A stretch of 64,000 bases of DNA from Cryptomeria japonica (lineage: Eukaryota; Streptophyta; Pinopsida; Cupressales; Cupressaceae), in assembly GCF_030272615.1 (NCBI RefSeq), contig NC_081415.1, forward strand, positions 597,313,335 through 597,377,334, given 5' to 3'. Made by a program: the position numbers and the translations under genes. The notes beneath the pieces were generated by a model, which had not been told where the DNA came from, did no database searches, and saw nothing but the letters and a program-made list of their open reading frames with translations. This document shows, in pieces, positions 12,061-22,505 of the stretch; the first letter of the stretch is position 1; every line of letters starts with the position of its first letter.

Positions 12061-13259
12061 AGGATTCACTTGAATCACCTCATTGTAATTGGTGGGCAGA
12101 TTACTTATGTGAAGAGGGTTTTGAGGTCCCAGAAAACTTGCCCAACATACCGATGGATAAGATACATGAAATCTTTAATGTTCACAACAAAATATATATA
12201 TATTAATATAATTTATATTCATATATACACATATAATGGCAAGGATACAAAGGTTGAGATACATGTTGATTATAGGTATGAGGAAATGCCAACTTTATAA
12301 TTATGGAGGAGGGAAAACATGTACATGATAGTCATAGAACACCTCCATATATATTACATAAACACCCATAGCATATAAAATAATAAGAGTATTAAGAATG
12401 AAAGTATCAAACACCACAATAGATAGGAATACCACATAATTAGTAAAACATGCATGCAACTCAATTAAAGGGAATATCTTTTGAGGATCCAATTCCATGA
12501 TAGATGTTATAGACAAATCACACTTTCATAATCAAAGGCAAACAAGAAAAAATATTCACCCACAATGAATCAACTATTATAATTGGAAGGTCACTTCACC
12601 AAGACAACATCAAGACAACAAACTAGTGCCTTATCCTAGGGCATAGAGTCACTTACAATTCAAAGACAACTTGATAATAAACTTTAATAAGATTCATTTG
12701 CAGATAAACAGGAATGAATATGCCATTACATACACAACCCAGATTCATACAAATGATATAATCATCAGATTTGTATTTAAAAAAATAATTCATACAAATG
12801 ATTTAATCATCAGATTTGTATTCCATAATCTACCTCGCAGACACGTAAATTGAAAAACCCTTGACCATTCAATTCACAGTGAAAACATAAATTCGGCACA
12901 AATACAATTATGTGAAGATCTCAAACTGCAAATAATATTGATATTATATTCATAATGATATCAGAAAGTAAATTCAAAATGCAATTCAGCTATGCACTTA
13001 TCAAATTCTTGAACAATTGAACTATTATAACTATATCAGTTTTCAACATCAATAAAAGTGGCCAACTGGCCCATCCCTCTCAAATTAATCTTGGAATCCT
13101 TTTATAAGATGAGGATGCAACAAGCTTAGAATTACTTTGAGGAATCCTAGGTAGCAACCTAACATTTCTTCTTTTGCTTTAGCATGGCTTGCCACCTGTC
13201 CACCTCTTTGTCTGTTGGCCAACTGAATGCCTTTACCTCTTCCAACTTTTCAATTGAAT
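12061..13259. other. AT-rich non-coding; 45-bp duplication
   Basis: No gene seen. A 45-bp direct duplication (CATACAAATGAT at 12746 and 12791) holds an imperfect palindrome ACAAATGAT...ATTTGT in each copy. It lies just downstream of the stop of the minus-strand gene and may be its 3' flank. Confidence 0.5.
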
Positions 13260-16200
13260 CTATTCATCTGGCATTTGTAATTGCCCTGGCCTCAACAATA
13301 AACTTTGCATGGTCAACCTCAACCTTGACAATGAATCAAGCATATCGTTAAGGAAATCAACATCAACCTGATCATCTATATGATTGATTATTTCTTCTTC
13401 CTCCATAATCAAATCAAATTCACTGGTCCAATTAGAAACTGAATACAATTCTCCATTACTACCATAAATTGAAGGCACCAATTTACTATAACCTTCCCCA
13501 AATGTCTGCAATTTTTCATTTATAAGCACATCCTTCCCTGTGAAAAATGCATAAGCTGCATTCATTACCTCCACCATGTCTTTAGTGTCACTGATCTTGG
13601 GAGGGAACTCATCACTATACAAGATTTCAGTATCTAGCTTATCCATTAATCTGCTTCTTCCTGACCAAACATTGAACAAAGCTCCAAGAAAAGCGACAGC
13701 CTCAGAGGATGTTTTACTTGCCTCTTTCAAAGAAATGTCCAAAACATGCACTACCATCAATTTTCCTTTCAATACATTAATCTTGTGTTTCAACATTCCT
13801 GACACAACAGAGATAGCCTTGACATTTTGTTCCTTTTCAAGCTTTTCAATTTTCTTTGTGTATTCCTCCATTTTTGCTGTCACATCAAATGGTATTTCTT
13901 GTATTTGTTCTGTAATCTGTATTGGAGGGGGCTCATTTGCAATTTTTTCTTTCAACTCCAGTAACTCTTCCTCCAGAGTGCCCTTATTCATTAGTGTCTC
14001 TTCATATTTTTTAGATAATGCAATCAATTGGTTATATGTTTCTGTGTATCTTCTTGACAAATCCTCTATTTTTGATAAATTCATGAAATAAACTTGAGTA
14101 AAAAATGAGGCAATCTCTGTGTCACTTGTGTTCTGCAAATTCCAGATCATTCTGTCAGCTTTCTTTTCTACTTGGATATTTAGAAGGTGGGGCTTTTGAG
14201 TGGAAGGGGCCAAAGACCAAGCAACAAGTGTCTTTGACTTAGGATTAAATCCTTATCCTCTTATTACATCTCCAATTTCAAATTCAGTTTTAAACATTGG
14301 GTCCTCTTGCTTCCTAATCTGATCAATAATAAAAATAGATTGGATATCCCAGTCACGCATCATAATCATACCAGTACTCTTAATCAATTTTCTTTCCTAT
14401 TCCACAGATATTTTCTCCCTATCAAGATCATATTCATGCTGTGCCTTGATGATCTCCTCTTTCTTTTCTACATTTCCTTCCTCTATGATCAGATTTTGTC
14501 TTAATTGATTTTGTTTCAACCTTGTCAAATTTTTTTTAAATTCATCTGACTTAATAAAGTCATCATATTTTATGAACTCATTTGACAACATCACACGCTC
14601 ATCAAAGCCTTGAGCAAGAGCTTCGTTTGTTTCTCCCTATTCTTCATTCTGCCCTGCTTCTCCGAGATGTGTCCTTAATTGATGAAAGTAGTGTCCTTGT
14701 TTTGTAACAATTGCTCTAGTAGGGTTCTCCTCACAATTGCACTGACCTCTTTGGTTTTTTGTTTCTTTGAATGTGGCACTCGGGTAGATTGAACTTCATC
14801 CCCACACTCTACATCATCAACAAACATAATAAATGGCCTCTTTCCATGTGAAGATTGTCCATCTTGGGTGTCTTGTTGTTGAGTAGCCACTTCTAGAATT
14901 TTAGGCATTTGTTCTATCAAAGTTTTATATAAAATCAACATTCTGTTAATCCTCTCCAGGCATGGGTTATCAGGGAAAAAACCTGAGAAACTAGGGTCAA
15001 CAACCTTCAATTATGCTTCAACTCTCATCAATTTTTTCCATTTTCTTCTCCTTTCTTGTACTTCCTCTTTTCTCAGCAAATTTCTAACCACATCTTCATC
15101 ATCCAATGGTTCATGGTCCTTTATTGTGGCCCAAGGTGTCATTTTTGGCAATGCACGTTTAATAAATTGTTCAGGATCATAGAATCTAGACACAACATTA
15201 ACCAACCTATACTATTTAAGGAAATTGTTTACTTCATCAAAGGAATTCCTACCAATGGTAAAATCAGACACAACCCAAAGCCTAGGAAGAAAAGAACCCT
15301 TCCTGTGTTTGTCAAGATATTGTTTTTCAACTAGGGTCAACTGCCAAATAAACTCCATAAAGCAATCCTAATTGGAACAAATTTTGGTAAAATATGGGGA
15401 GGTTGAGGACACCCATAGACTCTGATCATAGTAAAGTTATCAAAAAAGAAACAGTCCCCCCAGTTATGTGAAATAGACCAGTTTGGAACATATTGGTAAG
15501 GTCTCAAAACTCTCGTAACATTAATTGACAATCTTTCCCTATTTATTCCTAGCATTTCCATAATTGGCAAAACAATCCAATTTTCAAAGAAAAGGAAAGA
15601 ATAATGGGGAGAACTACTATCCCAAACATGGGTCCATCCTTGTATTGGCATTAAGACACCCAATTCTTCTTTGAAAATCTCCAATTCTTTATCCATGAAC
15701 TCAACATTATAGAACAAGATTAAATGCATCAACAATGAATAATGCTTAAATGTAGGGTTGGGTGCACCACTCTGAATTTCAACTAGAAAATTATGAATGT
15801 GTTCAACCACATAGTGCACATAATCATAATCTTTGTTACCATTTGGGTGTTGAATTTCCATAGCCATCATCAGTAATTCAGTTGACATTGTTGAATCTCC
15901 ATCAAAATCCAACACTCTGCATAATCCATATATTGTACAATGCATATAATGGTGGAAAGGTGTGATGTCAAATGGTGGTTCGATACTATCTGGAATTATA
16001 ACTGGTTTCCTATTCACCTTAGGCATGTATCTGGGCATTGCATGCTTGTTGATAACACCTTTGTATTTATCATAATCCTCTGCAATCCACTCCAAATCTA
16101 TATCTATACATGCAACGCCAGTAATCTGGAAAGCTTCAATGAAGCTAGCTCTGTTAATTGAAACTAGGGTAGACTGGTTCTTTCTTCTGATTACCCTAGA

Positions 16201-16540
16201 TACTGGGCAATAGCGTTTGGCCAACTCTTTGATCAAATCCACATCAACATACACATCTGGCACAATTAATTTTTCCATATTTAAATCTCAAGGGTTTGAC
16301 ATTGGGACACCCTTAACCCTATTATTCCAAAAATAATGAAACAAAGCAGTACCAATCATATGAAGCGTGGTCGGGTTTCTACATTGGCTCCATAAATCTT
16401 TCCATGCCAAATCATTTGTATTCAAAGCAATGAAAATACCTGGCAACAAATCTACAAATTCTTCTTTTTATTTCTTATCTTTCTTTTCCTCAGTGGCCTT
16501 GGGCTTGGAACCTCCAGTTGCACTCGTCGCCTTGCTCATT
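13260..16540 (-). pseudogene. Large non-pol element gene (ORF2-like), broken
   Basis: The minus-strand frame can be followed from an ATG near 16540 (Lys-rich start, MSKATSATGGSK), through LPGIFIALNTNDLAWKDLW, a 313-residue open block (16278-15337), a basic/acidic middle (15205-14675, KKLMRVEA, HSKKQKTKE), a short charged segment (14594-14397) and a 317-residue coiled-coil block (14213-13260). It carries at least two stops before 16278 and further stops or shifts between blocks. No catalytic motif is recognised. The early block VSRVIRRKN...FIEAFQITG has the same pattern as copia-3 ORF2 and copia-A ORF2 (R-V...I-T-K-E-A-I...I-T-S-L), and all have C-terminal coiled coils. I therefore place it as a distant relative of that ORF2 class. 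It is flanked by GCGAG clusters on both sides. Confidence 0.55.
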
Positions 16541-16817
16541 TTAGTTGCAGGAAAAAACTTAACCAATTTTTTGAAATTTTCCCACACTCAACACTCTGTA
16601 TTCTCCAACGTTGCTGCAGAGTTCAATTCACTGGATTACCTTGAAGATAGAATGCATTAATGCAATTATATAAAATCTCAGCTCGATCATGTAATTTATG
16701 GTATTTGGGCACCGTCACTTATCTCATTAATTGGCACACTTGCATGAACTAGCTACTGTGGAATTAATTCAAAGCTGAAGTACTGGAGCGAAATTTGAAT
16801 TCATGCCCTTCTATTTG
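16541..16817. other. 5' flank of the minus-strand gene
   Basis: Between the start of the broken gene and the right GCGAG cluster; no gene seen. If the clusters were LTRs a PBS should lie at about 16800 on the minus strand; I see no TGG-initiated PBS there. Confidence 0.4.
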
Positions 16818-17920
16818 ATTGGCGATTGCCATTCAAAAATTTTACAAAACCTGGCAAACAAGTCCATGTGTCAATCCCCATCTTTAATCGTACACTCGCA
16901 ACTGGTTATAACAATTTGGAAAGTAACCGGCGAGTTAGCGACAATGCTACCAAATCCTCTTAATCGCAAGTTCGCAACCCCTTTTATGAATCCTCAAATA
17001 ATCTCGCGAGTGAGTGACAACCGTTGATCTTCATCAAGCCCTTCAGTCGCAACCTCATGACAACATTTGTAATATTCTTTCTTTACCTGCGAGTTGGCGA
17101 CCACTGCAAATCTAACAAAACAACTTATTTCATCACAAGCTCGCATCTCAAAACTTAACTTAACTTAAACCCTTGCGAGCCTGTGACAACAAGACACTTA
17201 ATCGCCATCGCATGCTCGTAACACTTTTTGACTTAAGACTTATAGACCCGCGAGCATGCGATGACCACAAAATCAGACTAAAACTTACCTATCGCCAGAT
17301 CGCAACATAAAATGCTAAGCAACTTCAAAACCTGCAAGCAAGCGATGAAACCAACTAAGCTACGATACCAACCACATCGCATGATTGTAAATTAAAATGA
17401 CTTAACCACGAACACCTTGTGACCTTTTGATAACATAAAATCACACCCAGTCGCAACCTCACAACATAAAATGGTCAAGTGCAAAACATCTTGCGAGGTA
17501 GCGACAACTAGAATCTCCCAGTACTTGTAAGCTCGCGACTTAAACTGACTTGATGATAAAGGACCTGCGAGTTAGCGATAACCATAAAATCTCAAACTAT
17601 TTATCTCTTGACCGCAGCGACCCAATGATTACCAACAAAAATCAATGTTTTATGTTAATTACCTTCATAAACAGGCGCAAGCAGTGGCACACAGACCATT
17701 AATGATTTACTTGCTAACTCTCGCGGCTATAATACATGGCATCCGACCAATTCGAGACCTCGCGACCAAAGCAATTTCATTAACAATCTCCAGCTCACTA
17801 ACATAAAATGCTAACACCCAACAAACTAGAGACCTCGCGATTTAAACCCAAACCAACACTCGCTAACTCGCCACTTAAATTGTTAAACATGAAATTTATC
17901 TGTGAGTTAGAGATGAAACA
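16818..17920. repeat. GCGAG/CTCGC quasi-palindrome cluster, right
   Basis: Repeated words GCGAGTTAGCGAC, CTCGCGACC, GCGAGCATGCGATG and AATCGCAAGTTCGC. It begins ATTGGCGATTGCC, and a CAATCCCC word about 55 bp further has a counterpart in the left cluster (9603-9680). The 17708-17870 part matches 10130-10290 in direct orientation. Long direct repeats on each side of 13260-16540 suggest terminal repeats; short palindromic words suggest protein binding. Confidence 0.6.
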
Positions 17921-18395
17921 TTAAACATGTCTCATTGTCTGACCAACCGTTTGACCACACTTGACGTTGACATGGACAAATAAAGAGAGGACAACTTAGA
18001 TTTTCAATGCACGACAAATTCAGTTTACTAGCCAACTAAGACAAAAAACAAACACAAAACCCTAATCGCCATGAACATCATGTTAAGCATTTAATGTAGA
18101 ATAGTAGAAAGGTTCTAACAGTTATGCAATATGAATAATTTTATGGATCTTGTGACACAAATTGTTGCATTTCATGTTCAACTTAATGTGGAACCAATTT
18201 ACTAATAATTAAATTGTTTACTAATAATTTAAATTCACAATTAAAAATATGAAATAAGTATCCATTCTGATTGACAAATTCAAGGAATACAATATCAAAA
18301 AAGATCAATGACAATTATAGTATTGCAAATTGTAATATGACTCAAGAACTGTAGTATAAATACCTATAAACTGACTGCTAGTTCACTTCAGTGAC
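17921..18395. other. Non-coding; no gene seen
   Basis: AT-rich sequence between the GCGAG cluster and the end of the hAT frame. It probably holds the 3' end of the hAT element, but I cannot identify its terminal inverted repeat. Confidence 0.4.
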
Positions 18396-21156
18396 TCAAT
18401 CCGAGGCTTCTATATCCCAAATGGACTCAAGATCCGGAAACTGACTAGTACTAACAGGTTCATCTTCATTCTTAGTTGGGTATTCAAAAATTTCTTTGTC
18501 TTCATGTTGAATCTGAGTCCGTGATCCATCATTTGTCTCAGCACTAGAAGTAGCACCACCAACTTTTAAAGTGTTGCACAACCCTCATCTTTCACGCATG
18601 GAATTCTAGATTGCTAGTACCCTATCATATGGAAAATCTCTTACATTATACTGAGTTACAAACAACCTCAAGCAAGTTTCCAAATTTTTTTCTAATTTGT
18701 TTCTTATCTTTGATTTCAAAATCCTTAATGCACTGAAAACTCTCTCATCTTCCACCGACCCCAATATCATTGTTTGACATAAATAATCAAGTTTGAAATA
18801 TTCAGGTATTGCAATATGCAATACTTCACTTTGATCTATCATTTTCCAAAGCCTTGTGATTGATCCAGGTTCAATGGATTCTCCAAGTCAACCAATTGCT
18901 ATTTCATACACAATGCAAAGCATTTACATTATTTTTTAAGATGATTTGAATTTAAAATTCCTTCTGTTGGTTGTCCATTGCAATATGCATCTTTTGAAAA
19001 TGTCATTGCATCATTTGGATTATCTCCAATTGAATGCCAAAATTGAGGATACACACAACCCATGGCTTCAAGTATTTTTTCTTGAGAGAATCTTTCACGA
19101 ATCTTAGTTGAAAGTTCATATGCAATAGACTTCAAATTATCACTAACAGGTTTAACAATCTTGTCAAAATCTTCCTTTTTAACTAGTAGTGCTCTACCTT
19201 GCTTTCCCGTCTTAGATTGGTGCATTGGTATCTAAAATCCTTTTACAAAGACACATAACTCATGTTTTGCATTGAAAAAAATTTCAGCATGATTCAAATC
19301 TGTAATTATCTGCCACCTAAAAATATTTGGGCTTCACCCTGTTAGATTTGAATATAGACCATCTAGGCCCAAGCATGTCATTTTACGTAGAGTGCTATAC
19401 TCATTGATATACATAGTTTTGTCTTAGGCTTTCTTAACAAGTTTTTTCATTGAATCCAGCATGGGGAGAAGACTAGCTAAAGTTAACAGAGTCTCTATAT
19501 CACTTAACTTATGTAAGAGATCAGGAGCTTTATCTACTGTGAGGTGTTCCTCATACATTAGTCCGATCAAGGATTGATATTCTGTTAGAACTTGTTCTAC
19601 TGGTCCATGCAAGGAGATCCATCTAGTCTCAACATCCCTGAGAAGATTATTTCCTGCTATTACTCCCTCAACAAAAATCTGAAATTCTGCAAAACATTTA
19701 GGACTTCGACAGAAGTATGAGTGGAGCTCGTGGACTGGATCTTCAACTTTTGACACTGTAGGGAAATTGCCTACAATTCTATATGCTAAGTTCATTTGAT
19801 GGGCCATGCAGTGAATGCCAACCATGTATGGTGAAATACTAGTTTGTAATCTTGCACAAAGACCAGTCCTTTGACCTTGCATTACTATTGCTCCATCAGC
19901 TCCAACACACACCAACTTCTTGGCAATTGTCAAGTCATCCATACCAACAATTTCATTAAAAGCTTTCTTAAATTCCAAATATAAATTTTCTGCTGTTGAA
20001 TTGCCCCTCATTTTACGAACATAGAGTAGATGAGCTCAGAGGATGTGTTCTTTTATGGTATACACATGCATACACACCTAAGCAGTGTTATCTACCATAG
20101 TAACTTCATCTATGGATAATGAATGAATTTTGACTCTTTTACACTCTCTTGTAAATTTTGCTTTTCCACCTCTACAAGACAGCTTGCCATTTCCCATCCA
20201 GTGTTTATTGACCAATGTGACATAGGACAGTGAGGAACATTCAAAAAAGATAATAGATTACTATATTCTGGGAAATCTTTCATAGGATGCCCTCTCGATA
20301 GAATATGAAAAATAACACTCATCTGAACAATCTTTGCCAGGTTTGCATCTTTCACTGCATGTTCAAGCCCAACCTTGATTGTATTTCCAAATCCACTATT
20401 ACCAATCAATGTTATTTTGTGGTTATGCTCTTCATATTCTGCGACATACTTAACATGAAGACATTCTTCCTTTGATTTCCATCTTACTACTGGTGTTTCC
20501 TTTCCGTCTATGTTTTGTTTTTCATAAACATTACCAATATGCTTTTCTATGGTGTCAAGCTTTAGCTACATCTTCTTCTCTCTTTTAGTTTTCCACCTAC
20601 AAATCTTACACCTGCATTCTGTTGGTTGTTCATCATTGTTTGGGATTGGTTCAATGAATGGATACTTTTTTGCCCAATCAATCTTAAAACTCCTTGTCAT
20701 CTCCCACTCCTACCCCAGTTTTACTTTCCTTTTATTTTTCTTCCTACCAACATCATCTTCAGTACTAGCATTTGCATCTGAGTGAATTATCTCATTGTGT
20801 GTATCCCTTAGAGCATCTTCCGTCATGTCATTATTGTCATCCTCATTTGATGTATTTAACTCAATGACAATCCCACCTTGTGGTGGTGGTGAGCTACGGT
20901 GAATGGCTTTTGCAACTGCAAAAGTTGAAGGACCATAAACTTTGCCAATTCCATAGTAAGACTTTATGGTAGTATCTTTAAGTTTTGGGCATTTTGATGG
21001 CCTCCCAATCCCTTCAGTTTCACCACCTTGAGGAGTCTTACCCTTGTCTGACATCCCAATCCCTTCACCACCCTGAGGAGTCTTAGTCTCACCCTTGTCT
21101 GACATCTCAATCCCTTCACCACCTTGAGGAGTCTCACCCATGTTTGACTGTGACAT
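18396..21156 (-). pseudogene. hAT-superfamily transposase, broken
   Basis: The frame runs right to left in pieces: 21156-20710 (N-terminal extension), about 20700-20550 (WAKKYPFI...CRCKICRWKTKRE, a zinc-finger-like entry), 20409-20110, 20011-19424 (GADGAIVMQGQRTGLCARL; MVGIHCMAHQMNLA; ETRWISLHGP), 19225-18929 and 18842-18606 (the dimerisation block, with SVEDERVFSALRILKSKIRN and LETCLRLF). These are the hallmarks of the KRAB/ZBED-like, DUF4371-type hAT transposases that cut and paste DNA with 8-bp target duplications. Stops and shifts separate the blocks, so it is inactive. A 61-residue tail (18581-18396) may belong to it. Orientation and order are consistent with one ~880-residue protein. 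Confidence 0.8.
20990..21135 (-). repeat. In-gene tandem repeat (TPQGGEGIGMSD units)
   Basis: The N-terminus of the hAT frame has three units containing TPQGGE, the first two followed by GI(E/G)MSDKG, encoded by 42-54-bp DNA repeats (CCACCTTGAGGAGTC on the plus strand). Confidence 0.75.
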
Positions 21157-21784
21157 CTTGAGTCTTGACCTCTCACTACGAATTAAAAGTTAAAACTAAT
21201 ACTGTCAAGTATGAAGAAATGATTACTCACCTTTATGCCTTCTCAATTCTTTGAATTAGGAATCAGGAATGCCTGGGCCTGTGTTGCAGGATTGTAACTC
21301 TGGCCCTCTGCCCTACAATGAACTTCGACGTTCCAACTCAAATTGCAGAATGCAAATCGAGAGCTCCCAAATTTACTAATCAGACACGAACAAATTATAA
21401 GAAAGAGTGTTTCAAACTTTCAATTGTATTTATATCAATCCATGATTGCATTTTTGGCAAACTGCTCTGGTGTTTCAAAATGCATCTTGATTGAAGCGGG
21501 GCAAATGGGTCCTCGAATGCTTATAATGTTTTAATTGATATTGGCGAATTTGGCCAATGCAAGCAATAAAAATTTAATTTACCGTTGGCAAATTAGGTCC
21601 CGGGTACATGGTCATTTTACTATTTCTGGTGAATAACGGAGGTGATCTAATACCCATGTTCGAGTGATTCGAGGTGAATATTACGGGCATGCACGTCGAG
21701 TGGTGTGTGGTCAATGGCGAAGCTAAAATACAGTGGACTGTTAACCCCAAAATTTTGGGCGATTTGACCACTATGTTGCCCTAG
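21157..21784. other. Upstream flank of hAT frame; no gene seen
   Basis: Contains TTGGCGAATTTGGCC at 21542 and GGGCGATTTGACC at 21758, words shared with the left end of the insertion at 9300-9650. CAAAATTTTG followed by CGATTT occurs at both edges (about 9306 and 21750). The boundary with copia-A ORF2 is at 21784/21785. Confidence 0.4.
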
Positions 21785-22072
21785 TTCAACCTAGAAAAGA
21801 TCAAAGTTGTTGAAGCATGTTTGAAGGATGTTGAGTTGGAGATGGTCAAAGAGTTGGAAGGAAAAGGTTTAAATCTTTGGACCAAATTCCCTTAGTTCGA
21901 TAATGTTGAGGTTATTAGGGTAATTCTTATCTGTGTGTGAGATAATTGTATTATATTGGACAAACCCTATCTAATCACAAAGGAAATAATTTCTAGGGTC
22001 ACCAACTTGTGTGATAGTGGATAAGTTCCAACAAAGAAGTCGATCTTGAATAGACAAGTGGAAGCTGAAGCT
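21785..22072 (+). repeat. Right copy of 285-bp direct duplication
   Basis: Homologous to 8929-9216. It begins abruptly at GTTCAACCTAGAAAAG and carries the same premature TAG in LWTKFP*FDN. Confidence 0.85.
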
Positions 22073-22505
22073 CTAACCAATATAAAGGGTGATCAACGAG
22101 TTCTAATCATTAACACAATTATCAACCCTGTGGTGAGGTATGTTTCCTATGACATCTATTATAATATCTATTTCTGAAAAAGGGAAGGAGCCACATTGGC
22201 TATTGCGGTATATATGACACATATGCTTGTAATGGAGAACATATCATTCGATTTATATGAATTGTTGAAAGAATTATTGTTTGAAAATATTAAGATGACC
22301 AAAGAAAAGAATTATGTTTTTTGGTTTGGGTCATTTCTTGTGAGTTTGGTCATGTACTATTTAGAATCACTTCCACAAAAACACAATGTCATTTGGGAGT
22401 TTGGTGTTCCTATTGTAAGATAAATATTTAGATATTTGAACAGTTTGGATAACAAAGAGGAAATTTTCAATGGTTATTTCAAATCATTTGTGGATATGTG
22501 GAGAG
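21785..22505 (+). pseudogene. copia-A ORF2, continuation
   Basis: The frame resumes through KPYLITKEIISRVTNL and KVPTKKSILNRQVEAEAL (stops included), then TLAIAVYMTHMLVMENISFD, NIKMTKEKNYVFWFGSFLVS, WEFGVPIV and NSLDNKEEIFNGYFKSFVDMW. It aligns block by block with copia-3 ORF2 (CGSMLDELLINLGKMKGEKK, STFWYGNLIVCLML, WAFDIPIERK, DDKLWGYFKAF). Copia-1 interrupts it right after VDMW. Function unknown. Confidence 0.6.

Larger units (their letters stand above)
6212..22505 (+). mobile_element. copia-A: pol-less copia-like LTR element, interrupted
   Basis: Plus-strand element made of an LTR (about 6212-7441), a degenerate initiator-Met PBS, a coiled-coil/CCHC ORF1 remnant (7514-8565) and a second ORF seen in two parts (8856-9216 and 21785-22505). 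Inserted DNA at 9219-21784 splits ORF2, and copia-1 truncates it at 22506. No protease, integrase, reverse transcriptase or RNase H motif is present between PBS and ORF2, where pol should lie. The layout matches copia-3 at 54.5-61.4 kb. The 3' LTR is not recognised in the window. Confidence 0.6.

Noticed and set aside
13576-14091. 171-codon plus-strand open frame
   Set aside because: Antisense shadow of the coiled-coil block of the minus-strand gene; no motifs of its own.
9651-17920. Calling the GCGAG clusters LTRs of one retrotransposon
   Set aside because: Direct homology exists in parts, but no PBS, PPT or TG/CA boundaries could be found; left as an open question.
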